From an uncultured Lachnospiraceae bacterium (GTDB lineage: Bacteria > Bacillota > Clostridia > Lachnospirales > Lachnospiraceae), in the NCBI GenBank assembly GCA_947631755.1, contig CANRMO010000154.1:1-5888 (forward strand): 5,888 bases of DNA. The letters are read 5' to 3'. Below, piece after piece: positions 1 through 5,888 of the stretch. The notes beneath the pieces were generated by a model. The model worked only from the letters and a program-made list of their open reading frames with translations. It did no database searches and was not told the origin of the DNA. Made by a program: the position numbers and the translations under genes. How positions within the stretch are numbered: the stretch's first letter is position 1; each line of letters begins with the position of its first letter.

Positions 1-1005
1 CCGGTCCTTTACCTTATCCAGCCCATAATGGTCTTCATCCAGGATCTTCTCTGCGTTTACGATATCATTATTGTCCACCGAAGTTTTGTCCCAGGGAAGC
101 TCCAGCAGCGTCTCAATATAATTCCTTGCCACCAGGTGTTCCGAAGAACTTGCAGGGATACTCTTAAGGCGCGAAATCTCCTTTTGGATAGTCTCCGCCA
201 CTTCTTTTGTGCACTGAAGCTCTTTCACCTGCTTCGTGTACTTATCCACATAATCATCTGAGGACTCCCCGTCTCCCAGCTCGCTGCGGATCACGCGCAT
301 CTGCTCCCGGAGAAAATACTCTTTCTGGTTCTTATCCACTTCCTCCTTTACCTTATTGCGGTATTCTTCGCGGATCCGCGAGAGATTGATCTCATCCATA
401 AGCACGGCAGACACGATCTCGTAGCGCTGTCCGAGATCGAGGCATTCCAGAACCTGCTGGCGCCTGTCATAGCTCATATTGATGTGCATAGCGATCAGAT
501 CTGTCAACATCCCCAGGTCATCCGTGCGGTTTATTTTATCAAACGCACTCCTGCCGGCCCTCGGATTCTCCTCCAGATACACTTTGTATATTTCTTTCAG
601 ATTGCGGCACATCGCCTCCTGCTCCACCGGACTGACAAGTTCACTCTCGTCACCCCAGTCATAGGGAACGACATCCCCCAAAAGAAACGGCTTCGTCTGG
701 TTGAGGCTCATAAGGCTTCCCCTCTCCTTTGTGGAAACCATAAGCCTCACAACATTGCCCTTCAGCTTGACCTCCTGGCGCACCTTTGCAATAACACCGA
801 TCTCATGAAGATCATAAAAAGAGGGAGATTCCACATCCTCATTCTGCTGGGCTGTGATAAAAATAGTACCGTCTCCTGCCATGGCATACTCAATAGCACA
901 TTTCGTTATATCCCTGCTAATATCCAAATGAATCAGCATACCGGGCAAAACTGCCATGCCACGCAGAGCAAGGATCGGCATTGTCTTCATTTGATGTTCA
1001 TTCAT
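1..1005 (-). CDS. lon: ATP-dependent protease Lon, N-terminal 335 residues (partial, runs off the left edge)
   Basis: Lon is a cytoplasmic AAA+ serine protease that degrades misfolded and selected regulatory proteins. Reading the minus strand from the ATG at 1005 gives 335 uninterrupted codons that leave the window in frame. Residues 8-200 or so fit the Lon N-terminal substrate-binding domain (PILALRGMAVLPGML at the start). Residues 229-244 (EYFLREQMRVIRSELG) match the conserved helix of the linker. Residues 302-306 (ELPWD) and 325-335 (DHYGLDKVKDR) match the block just before the ATPase domain. The Walker A motif and the Ser-Lys protease dyad lie beyond the window, so activity cannot be judged. 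The N-terminal domain favours a LonA-type enzyme over membrane LonB. The start is supported by GAGGTGA at 1015-1021, nine bases upstream. It follows clpX by 41 bases with no terminator. Confidence 0.95.
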   Translation of the reverse strand, partial: MNEHQMKTMPILALRGMAVLPGMLIHLDISRDITKCAIEYAMAGDGTIFITAQQNEDVESPSFYDLHEIGVIAKVRQEVKLKGNVVRLMVSTKERGSLMSLNQTKPFLLGDVVPYDWGDESELVSPVEQEAMCRNLKEIYKVYLEENPRAGRSAFDKINRTDDLGMLTDLIAMHINMSYDRRQQVLECLDLGQRYEIVSAVLMDEINLSRIREEYRNKVKEEVDKNQKEYFLREQMRVIRSELGDGESSDDYVDKYTKQVKELQCTKEVAETIQKEISRLKSIPASSSEHLVARNYIETLLELPWDKTSVDNNDIVNAEKILDEDHYGLDKVKDR

Positions 1006-1014
1006 ATTTCTATT

Positions 1015-1021
1015 TCACCTC
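1015..1021 (-). promoter_or_regulatory. Ribosome binding site of lon
   Basis: The minus strand reads GAGGTGA, a good match to the anti-Shine-Dalgarno sequence, with a nine-base spacer to the ATG at 1005. Later in-frame ATGs (codons 6 and 9) have no comparable site, so this fixes the lon start. Confidence 0.75.
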
Positions 1022-1046
1022 ATGTTCAGGTTTTTCCACTGCAAGT

Positions 1047-2342
1047 TTAAGCACTCTCTTCTTTCGCTTCAGGTTCTTTCTCTTCGATCAATAACTGCTC
1101 GTCGTAACCGATCAGTTTTGGAGCTCCCTCACCAGTGATCACATCTTTTGTAATGACACACTCTTTCACATCCTCGCGGGATGGCAGCTCATACATATAT
1201 TTCATCATACTGGTCTCCAAAATCGCCCGCAGCCCCCTGGCCCCGGTCTTTCTCTCATTAGAGAGCTTCGCCACCGCTGTCAGCGCCTCTTCTTCAAATT
1301 CGAGCTTTACGCCGTCCAGCTCCAAAAGCTTTTTGTACTGTTTCGTAATGGCATTTTTCGGGCGGACCAGAATTTCTCTCAGTGCCTCTTCATCCAAGAG
1401 ATCCAGCGCCACAGTAACCGGCACACGGCCGATAAACTCAGGGATCAGGCCAAACTTCACAAAATCCTGGGGCAGCGCCTGCTTAAACAGCTCACCTACA
1501 TTCTGTTGTGTGGGGTCGGACAGATCCGCATTAAAACCGATGGATTTTTTATCAATCCGGGAACTGATAATCTTATCCAGGCCATCAAAAGCCCCGCCGC
1601 AGATAAACAGGATATTTGTCGTGTCAATGTGAAAAAATTCCTGCTGCGGGTGCTTTCTTCCGCCCTGGGGCGGAACACTGGCCTCTGTGCCCTCCAGTAT
1701 TTTCAGAAGCGCCTGCTGTACGCCCTCCCCGGAGACATCCCGGGTAATTGATACATTCTCTGCCTTTTTTGTTATTTTATCAATTTCATCGAGATAGATG
1801 ATACCGTGCTCTGCCCGCGAAATGTCATAATCAGCCGCCTGGATGATCTTCAGCAGGATATTTTCAACATCCTCCCCGACATAACCCGCCTCTGTCAATG
1901 TCGTCGCGTCTGCGATGGCAAATGGCACATTCAACACTTTTGCGAGCGTCTGGGCGAGATAGGTTTTTCCCGAACCGGTAGGGCCGACCATGAGGATATT
2001 ACTCTTCTGGAGCTCTACGTCCATATCACGTCCCGCTTTGATCCTCTTATAATGATTATAGACAGCGACAGACAGCGCCCGTTTCGCCTCATCCTGCCCC
2101 ACTACATACTCATCCAGGAAACTCTTGATCTCTTTTGGTTTCAGAAGATTGATCCCATCCTCATCTGCCTTTTCCTCATAATTCTCCTGATACTCTTCTT
2201 CCAGGATCTCATCGCAGAGATCAATGCACTCATCACAGATATACACCCCGTTGGGCCCCGCGATCAACCGGTGAACCTGCTTTTCTGTCTTTCCGCAAAA
2301 AGAACAGCGCAGCAGCGGCATATCATTTAATTTCCCTGGCAT
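1047..2342 (-). CDS. clpX: ATP-dependent Clp protease ATP-binding subunit ClpX
   Basis: ClpX is the cytoplasmic hexameric AAA+ unfoldase that recognises tagged substrates and threads them into ClpP. The 431-residue protein has the usual family length and all expected parts. These are an N-terminal zinc-binding domain with Cys13, Cys16, Cys36 and Cys39; Walker A GPTGSGKT at 120-127; pore-1 loop GYVGE at 153-157; and Walker B IIYLDEID at 181-188. They continue with the RKH loop at 229-231, the ClpP-docking IGF loop at 268-270, an arginine-finger-like GR at 305-306, and sensor-2 GARGLR at 367-372. The C-terminal 20 residues are rich in Glu and Lys. The start at 2342 is backed by GGAGGAAGG upstream; the ATG at codon 8 has no such site. 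It lies between clpP and lon on the same strand, so both protease partners are probably co-transcribed. Confidence 0.98.
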   Translation of the reverse strand: MPGKLNDMPLLRCSFCGKTEKQVHRLIAGPNGVYICDECIDLCDEILEEEYQENYEEKADEDGINLLKPKEIKSFLDEYVVGQDEAKRALSVAVYNHYKRIKAGRDMDVELQKSNILMVGPTGSGKTYLAQTLAKVLNVPFAIADATTLTEAGYVGEDVENILLKIIQAADYDISRAEHGIIYLDEIDKITKKAENVSITRDVSGEGVQQALLKILEGTEASVPPQGGRKHPQQEFFHIDTTNILFICGGAFDGLDKIISSRIDKKSIGFNADLSDPTQQNVGELFKQALPQDFVKFGLIPEFIGRVPVTVALDLLDEEALREILVRPKNAITKQYKKLLELDGVKLEFEEEALTAVAKLSNERKTGARGLRAILETSMMKYMYELPSREDVKECVITKDVITGEGAPKLIGYDEQLLIEEKEPEAKEESA

Positions 2343-2482
2343 ATCTCACACCTTCCTCCGTTTTCATTCTGATATCGGAAAATGGCGTCAGCTCCACCGA
2401 CACCATTTCCATAAGGAACATATCGTTCCGAAAAACTGCATAATTCTGAGGGAGCATACGCTCCCCTATTCACAGGAATCAT
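2327..2482 (-). CDS. Candidate small protein of 51 residues in the clpP-clpX gap (unproven)
   Basis: An uninterrupted reading frame of 51 codons plus TAA almost fills the gap. It starts 20 bases after the clpP stop and ends inside clpX, overlapping its start by 16 bases in another frame. AAAGGG at 2487-2492 sits four bases before the ATG, a short but usable Shine-Dalgarno spacing. I do not recognise the product. It begins [11 protein letters not shown], is rich in Gly, Tyr and Asn, has Cys15, and ends with a C-x-x-C pair (RCEICQGN, Cys45 and Cys48). It has no signal peptide or membrane segment. A stretch this short can stay open by chance, and the inverted repeats inside it could be the real functional element. 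Alternatives are a leader peptide coupling clpX translation, or non-coding sequence. Confidence 0.25.
   Translation of the reverse strand: MIPVNRGAYAPSELCSFSERYVPYGNGVGGADAIFRYQNENGGRCEICQGN
2351..2359 (-). promoter_or_regulatory. Ribosome binding site of clpX
   Basis: The minus strand reads GGAGGAAGG. The spacer to the clpX ATG is 8 bases from AAGG or 12 from GGAGG. The site lies inside the candidate 51-codon reading frame that ends within clpX, so ribosomes translating that frame would pass through it. Confidence 0.7.
2377..2410 (-). repeat. Inverted repeat / RNA hairpin in the clpP-clpX gap (largest of three)
   Basis: The arms at 2377-2389 and 2399-2410 can pair over 12 base pairs with one bulged base and one G-U wobble, around a nine-base loop. 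In the transcript the 5' arm is GGAAATGGTGTC and the 3' arm is GACGCCATTTTCC. No U-run follows, so it is not a standard intrinsic terminator. It ends 17 bases before the clpX ribosome binding site and does not cover it. Confidence 0.5.
2415..2429 (-). repeat. Small inverted repeat in the clpP-clpX gap
   Basis: GGAAC and GTTCC form a perfect 5-bp stem around a 5-base loop (GATAT in the transcript). It is short and could be chance, but it lies between two other inverted repeats in the same gap. Confidence 0.3.
2450..2465 (-). repeat. Perfect 6-bp hairpin in the clpP-clpX gap
   Basis: In the transcript GGGAGC and GCTCCC pair perfectly around a GTAT tetraloop. The stem is G+C-rich, but the following bases (TCAGAATTATG) are not a U-run, so termination here is not supported. 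It lies 37 bases after the clpP stop codon. It might act as a processing or stability element; that role is inference. Confidence 0.45.
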
Positions 2483-2502
2483 TGTTCCCTTTCAGCAAAA
2501 GT

Positions 2503-3108
2503 TTACTCATTCTTTTTTTCATCTGCGCGGTTTGTGACGATATCATCCACCAGGCCGTATGCCTTTGCCTCCTCGGCGCTCATGAAATTATCGCGCTCCG
2601 TGTCCTGGGCAATCGTCTCTACGGACTGCCCGGTATTCTTTGCCAGAATCTCATTCAGCTTCTGTTTTGTCTTCAATATATTTTCTGCCACGATCTGGAT
2701 CTCTGTGGCCTGGCCCTTTGCGCCGCCGGAGGGCTGATGGATCATTACCTCCGCGTTGGGGAGGGCAAATCTCTTCCCCTTAGCCCCGCTGGAGAGCAAA
2801 AATGCGCCCATGCTGGCCGCAAGGCCAATACAGATTGTAGAGACGTCACATTTCACATAGTTCATTGTATCGTAGATCGCCATACCAGCCGTCACCGAAC
2901 CGCCCGGGCTGTTTATATAAAGCTGTATATCCTTGTTCGGATCTTCTGATTCCAAAAACAAAAGCTGCGCCACAACAAGACTGGCCGTCTGGTCATTTAC
3001 CTCATCCGCCAGAAAAATAATACGCTCTTTTAACAATCTTGAATAAATGTCATAGGAGCGCTCGCCGCCCCGGCTTGTCTGTTCTACGACATAGGGTACT
3101 AAAGCCAT
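2503..3108 (-). CDS. clpP: ATP-dependent Clp protease proteolytic subunit ClpP
   Basis: ClpP is the serine peptidase that forms the two-ring, 14-subunit degradation chamber used by ClpX and other Clp ATPases. From the chosen start the protein has 201 residues, normal for the family. The catalytic triad is visible as Ser99 in AASMG, His124 in MIHQP and Asp173 in TERDNF. The SPGGSV oxyanion motif is at 67-72. I chose the ATG at 3108 because GGAGGT at 3115-3120 is six bases from it but touches the in-frame ATG at 3114. The product then begins [14 protein letters not shown], close to the mature E. coli N-terminus. The axial loop reads SRGGERS, one Gly longer than the SRGERS I recall in E. coli. 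It follows tig by 37 bases and is separated from clpX by an unusually long 160-base gap. Confidence 0.97.
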   Translation of the reverse strand: MALVPYVVEQTSRGGERSYDIYSRLLKERIIFLADEVNDQTASLVVAQLLFLESEDPNKDIQLYINSPGGSVTAGMAIYDTMNYVKCDVSTICIGLAASMGAFLLSSGAKGKRFALPNAEVMIHQPSGGAKGQATEIQIVAENILKTKQKLNEILAKNTGQSVETIAQDTERDNFMSAEEAKAYGLVDDIVTNRADEKKNE

Positions 3109-3114
3109 TGTCAT

Positions 3115-3120
3115 ACCTCC
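3115..3120 (-). promoter_or_regulatory. Ribosome binding site that decides the clpP start
   Basis: GGAGGT directly abuts the ATG at 3114 (no spacer), which would be too close for initiation. It is six bases from the next in-frame ATG at 3108. This supports the 201-residue form over the 203-residue form. Confidence 0.75.
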
Positions 3121-3145
3121 CAGTCAAATAATCGAAACCATCACA

Positions 3146-4462
3146 CTACTCTTTGTCTTCCCCGTCATCTTTCGCGGGCACTTCTTTTGCATTTTTTGCG
3201 AGAAATTCGATCGCTTTTCTCACTCTTGCGTCCAGGGAGATCTGTTTTTTCTCCTCATCCCCCATCGTCTCTTTCATATTATCCGCATCCAGCTGATACA
3301 TAGAAGCCAGATTGTTGATCTCTTCCTCGATATCGCTGTCTGAGGGCTCGATGTTTTCTGCGTCCGCTACTGCCTCCAGCGTCAGCCTTGTCCGGATCCT
3401 CTTCTCAGCATCCGGCCTCATCTGCGCCATCATGCTTTCCATCGTCATACCCGTCATCTGCATATACTGTTCAAAACTCAGCCCCTGCTGCTGGATCCTT
3501 ATTGCAAACTCCTGTGCCATCTGTCTTGTCTGCTCATCCACCATCGGCTCCGGCAGCTCAATCATCGCGAGATCGACAACCTTCTCGATCACTTCATTTT
3601 CTTTCTGCCTCTCAGCCTCTTCTTTCTTTTTCTCCGTCAGAGTTTTCTTCACACTCGCCTTATATTCTTTCAATGTCTCAAATTCAGAGACCTCATCCGC
3701 AAACTCATCGTTCAGTTCCGGCAGCTCTTTTCTCTTAATCTCCTTGATGGTCACTTTAAACAGGGCCGGTTTCCCCTTGAGTGACTCCTCGTGGTATTCC
3801 TCCGGGAATGTGACGTTAACATCCACTTCATCCCCTTTATTCTTTCCAATCAGCTGATCCTCAAAATTATCAATAAAGGAATGGCTGCCGATCACCAGAG
3901 AGTAATCTGTCCCTTTTCCGCCCTTGAAAGGCTCACCATCCACAAATCCCTCAAAATCAATGACTGCCGTGTCATCTTTTTCAACGGCGCGGTCCTCCAC
4001 CGATACAATACGGCTGTTCTGCTCCCTGACTCTCTCGATCTCTGCATTTACATCAGCCGCAACAACCTTAACTTCTTTTTTCTCAACCTCAATTCCCTTA
4101 TACTGCCCCAGGGTAACTTCCGGCCTGACAGCAACAGTAGCAGAAAAGACGAAATCTTTCCCGGCGCCAATATCCACAATGTCGATCTCCGGGCGTGACA
4201 CGATCTCAAGGTCACATGCTTTGGCCGCCTCATCATAGGCGTCCGGAATCGCAAAATCAACGGCGTCCTCATAAAAAATTTCAGGGCCGTACATCTTCTC
4301 GATCATTTTGCGCGGAGCTTTTCCGCGGCGGAATCCCTGGATACTGATCCGGTTCTTATTTTTGTTGTACGACTTCACCACGGCTTTCTCAAACTCATCG
4401 GCGCTCACGGTAATTGTCAGCTTCGCCATGCTCTTTTCCAGATTTTCTACTGTGTAACTCAT
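3146..4462 (-). CDS. tig: Trigger factor, ribosome-associated chaperone and peptidyl-prolyl isomerase
   Basis: Trigger factor binds the ribosome near the exit tunnel and shields nascent chains. The 438-residue product shows the three-part family layout. The N-terminal ribosome-binding domain carries GFRRGKAP at residues 43-50, the same position as the E. coli signature GFRKGKVP. An FKBP-like isomerase domain spans about 156-245 (AVIDFEGFVDGEPF, then ALFKVTIKEIKRKELPEL). The rest is a long charged helical C-terminal chaperone domain. Residues 334-348 contain seven methionines in fifteen positions, fitting a flexible hydrophobic substrate surface. The C-terminus is acidic. The start at 4462 is preceded by GGAGG with a five-base spacer. 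A longer form from 4474 would add MEEK, but its ATG overlaps that site. It lies 66 bases after glmM and 37 before clpP. Confidence 0.97.
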   Translation of the reverse strand: MSYTVENLEKSMAKLTITVSADEFEKAVVKSYNKNKNRISIQGFRRGKAPRKMIEKMYGPEIFYEDAVDFAIPDAYDEAAKACDLEIVSRPEIDIVDIGAGKDFVFSATVAVRPEVTLGQYKGIEVEKKEVKVVAADVNAEIERVREQNSRIVSVEDRAVEKDDTAVIDFEGFVDGEPFKGGKGTDYSLVIGSHSFIDNFEDQLIGKNKGDEVDVNVTFPEEYHEESLKGKPALFKVTIKEIKRKELPELNDEFADEVSEFETLKEYKASVKKTLTEKKKEEAERQKENEVIEKVVDLAMIELPEPMVDEQTRQMAQEFAIRIQQQGLSFEQYMQMTGMTMESMMAQMRPDAEKRIRTRLTLEAVADAENIEPSDSDIEEEINNLASMYQLDADNMKETMGDEEKKQISLDARVRKAIEFLAKNAKEVPAKDDGEDKE

Positions 4463-4467
4463 TTTTT

Positions 4468-4472
4468 CCTCC
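4468..4472 (-). promoter_or_regulatory. Ribosome binding site that decides the tig start
   Basis: GGAGG followed by five A bases leads into the ATG at 4462. The upstream in-frame ATG at 4474 shares its G with this site. That ATG has only a weaker AAGGCGG-like sequence in front, so it is the less likely start but is not excluded. Confidence 0.7.
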
Positions 4473-4479
4473 ATTCTGC

Positions 4480-4495
4480 TGCCGCCTTACCGGCA
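4480..4495 (-). repeat. Small hairpin just upstream of the tig ribosome binding site
   Basis: TGCCG and CGGCA pair perfectly over 5 bp around a six-base loop (GTAAGG in the transcript). No U-run follows, so it is not a terminator. It ends seven bases before the GGAGG of tig and could weakly influence initiation, or be chance. Confidence 0.3.
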
Positions 4496-4528
4496 TTTAA
4501 CTTAATAAAATTTTTCAGCCAGTCCTTT

Positions 4529-5875
4529 TTATCCAAGTACATGGCCTTTCTTTTTCAGCACATTTACGATATACTCGACATTTTCTCTGCACAGTTCTTC
4601 GGTCTCGGCCTCAACCATAACCCGGATCAGCGGCTCCGTACCGCTCTCCCGGAGCAAAAGGCGTCCGGAATCCCCTAAGGATGTCACAACTTTTTCCTCT
4701 GCATCCTGGACATCCCCGTCCATCCTGGCAGCCAGTTTATCCTTCACTTTGACATTCACCAGAAGCTGCGGATAAATGTGAAGATCCGCCGTCAGGTCAG
4801 ACATTGTCTGGCCCGACCTAAGCCACGCCTCCATAATCATCAGTGATGTGAGGATACCGTCCCCGGTTACTGCGTGTTCTTTGAAAATAATATGTCCCGA
4901 CTGCTCCCCGCCGATGGAATAATTGTGCTCCATCATATTTTCACAGACATATTTGTCCCCGACGGCAGTCTGCTCATATCGGATACCGAGCTTATCAAAT
5001 GCTTTATACAGGCCCATGTTGGACATCACCGTCGTCACGACCATATCGTCTTTGAGTTTTCCCTGCTCACGGAGATATTTTCCACAGATATAAAGAATAT
5101 GGTCACCGTCAACCACCTTCCCCTCATCATCCACCGCCATACAGCGGTCGGCATCCCCGTCATAGGCAAAGCCTATATCCGCGCCTGTATCATATACCAG
5201 AGCCTGCAGGGCCTCAATATGAGTGGATCCACAGTCACGGTTGATATTCGTGCCGTTCGGCTGATCGTTCCGGACAATGACTTTCGCCCCCAAGTCTTCA
5301 AATATTCCCCTGGCCATCACAGACGCTGAGCCATTCGCCAGATCCAGGGCGATGGTTTTCCCCTCAAATGTCTCTTTCACAAGGCTCTTCAGGTAGTCAA
5401 TGTATTTCTGGCGGCCGGCAGAGTAATCGAAACAGCGTCCGATCTTCTCCCGTCTGGCAAGCGGTAACTCTTCCGTCTCTCCGTCAATATATTTTTCAAT
5501 TTGTTCTTCCACTCTCGGCTCTAACTTGTGCCCCCTGCCGTTGATCACCTTAATGCCATTGTCAAAATACGGATTGTGGCTGGCACTGATCATAATCCCG
5601 CAGTCAAAGTGTTCCTCCCGAATCAGATAGGAAATACTGGGCGTAGTAGTAACATGCATCTCATACGCATCCGCACCGCTGGCCGTCAGGCCGGAGATCA
5701 ACGCAGATTCAAACATATACCCGGACAGCCTCGTGTCCTTTCCGATCACGACGCGGACATGATGTCCCTCGCGCTGAAAGTAATGCCCCAGAAATCTTCC
5801 TACTTTGTATGCGTGTTCCACCGTCAATACCGTATTGGCCTCGCCGCGGAACCCATCCGTTCCAAAGTACTTCAT
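4529..5875 (-). CDS. glmM: Phosphoglucosamine mutase GlmM
   Basis: GlmM interconverts glucosamine-6-phosphate and glucosamine-1-phosphate in the cytoplasm, a step toward UDP-GlcNAc for peptidoglycan. The 448-residue protein has the usual length for the family and all four active-site elements of the phosphohexomutase superfamily. These are the phosphoserine loop SASHNP at 97-102 (Ser99 the expected phosphorylated residue), the metal-binding DGDADR at 239-244, the sugar-recognition GGEQSGH at 322-328, and the phosphate-binding RESGTEP at 409-415. The N-terminus MKYFGTDGFRGEAN is typical of GlmM and argues against a phosphomannomutase. I chose the ATG at 5875 because GGAGG sits five bases before it; an ATG at 5887 overlaps that site. 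It is the most upstream gene in the window, and whatever precedes it is not visible. Confidence 0.97.
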   Translation of the reverse strand: MKYFGTDGFRGEANTVLTVEHAYKVGRFLGHYFQREGHHVRVVIGKDTRLSGYMFESALISGLTASGADAYEMHVTTTPSISYLIREEHFDCGIMISASHNPYFDNGIKVINGRGHKLEPRVEEQIEKYIDGETEELPLARREKIGRCFDYSAGRQKYIDYLKSLVKETFEGKTIALDLANGSASVMARGIFEDLGAKVIVRNDQPNGTNINRDCGSTHIEALQALVYDTGADIGFAYDGDADRCMAVDDEGKVVDGDHILYICGKYLREQGKLKDDMVVTTVMSNMGLYKAFDKLGIRYEQTAVGDKYVCENMMEHNYSIGGEQSGHIIFKEHAVTGDGILTSLMIMEAWLRSGQTMSDLTADLHIYPQLLVNVKVKDKLAARMDGDVQDAEEKVVTSLGDSGRLLLRESGTEPLIRVMVEAETEELCRENVEYIVNVLKKKGHVLG

Positions 5876-5880
5876 AGTTC

Positions 5881-5885
5881 CCTCC
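5881..5885 (-). promoter_or_regulatory. Ribosome binding site that decides the glmM start
   Basis: GGAGG with the spacer GAACT precedes the ATG at 5875. The other in-frame ATG at 5887 overlaps the site. What lies upstream of that ATG is outside the window, so its own binding site cannot be assessed. Confidence 0.7.
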
Positions 5886-5888
5886 ATT

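Noticed and set aside
484..1050. Plus-strand open frame of 188 codons opposite the lon N-terminus
   Set aside because: The minus strand encodes a clear, family-matching Lon N-terminus over the same bases. The plus-strand product is unlike any family I recognise.
1047..2321. Alternative clpX start at the eighth codon (MPLLRCSFC)
   Set aside because: The first ATG has GGAGGAAGG at a suitable distance. The second has only a weak GGGAAATT-like sequence in front.
1806..2330. Plus-strand open frame of 174 codons opposite clpX
   Set aside because: It overlaps the conserved ClpX zinc and Walker A region in antisense and looks like a shadow frame.
2450..2465. The GGGAGC/GCTCCC hairpin considered as an intrinsic terminator after clpP
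   Set aside because: No run of U follows the stem, and clpX follows on the same strand without a recognisable promoter.
3122..3138. AGTCAAA followed by a similar-looking heptad before clpP, considered as a CtsR operator
   Set aside because: Only the first heptad fits. The second (TCGAAAC) matches the consensus at two of seven positions, so there is no tandem repeat.
3312..3857. Plus-strand open frame of 181 codons, rich in serine, opposite tig
   Set aside because: It lies wholly inside tig on the opposite strand. Its Ser and Phe bias mirrors Glu, Lys and Arg codons of the real gene. No domain or good ribosome binding site is seen.
4475..4545. A+T-rich stretch between glmM and tig, considered as a promoter
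   Set aside because: TTGGAT and TTAAAT-like elements exist, but no pair has a spacer near 17 bases. The match is too weak to list.

Overview
The window is a stretch of bacterial chromosome from a low-to-mid G+C Firmicute, most likely a clostridium of the Lachnospiraceae type (Clostridium cluster XIVa). This rests on the look of the proteins (for example the GlmM N-terminus with GTDGFRGEAN), strong GGAGG-type ribosome binding sites, and the contiguous order tig-clpP-clpX-lon. The assignment is by recall, not by a search.

Every supported gene lies on the minus strand, so transcription runs from high to low coordinates: glmM (phosphoglucosamine mutase, 5875 to 4529), tig (trigger factor, 4462 to 3146), clpP (3108 to 2503), clpX (2342 to 1047) and the first 335 codons of lon (1005 to the window edge). 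Gaps between genes are 37 to 66 bases, except for 160 bases between clpP and clpX. I saw no hairpin followed by a U-run in any gap, so one long transcript is plausible. The promoter would lie beyond the right edge.

Functionally this is a protein quality-control cluster: trigger factor meets nascent chains at the ribosome, ClpX unfolds substrates and feeds them to the ClpP chamber, and Lon is a second ATP-dependent protease. GlmM, at the upstream end, makes glucosamine-1-phosphate for UDP-GlcNAc and so serves cell-wall synthesis. All visible catalytic and binding motifs are intact. I see no mobile element, CRISPR array, tRNA or rRNA, and no sign of horizontal transfer.

The genes are housekeeping and I do not see a clearly new system. 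The least explained part is the 160-base clpP-clpX gap. It holds a 51-codon open reading frame with a Shine-Dalgarno-like sequence that starts 20 bases after clpP and overlaps the clpX start by 16 bases. It also holds three inverted repeats. Separately, the longest-ORF starts of glmM, tig and clpP are probably each too far upstream, because the first ATG overlaps or abuts the Shine-Dalgarno sequence of the next in-frame ATG. The coordinates given here use the downstream ATGs.
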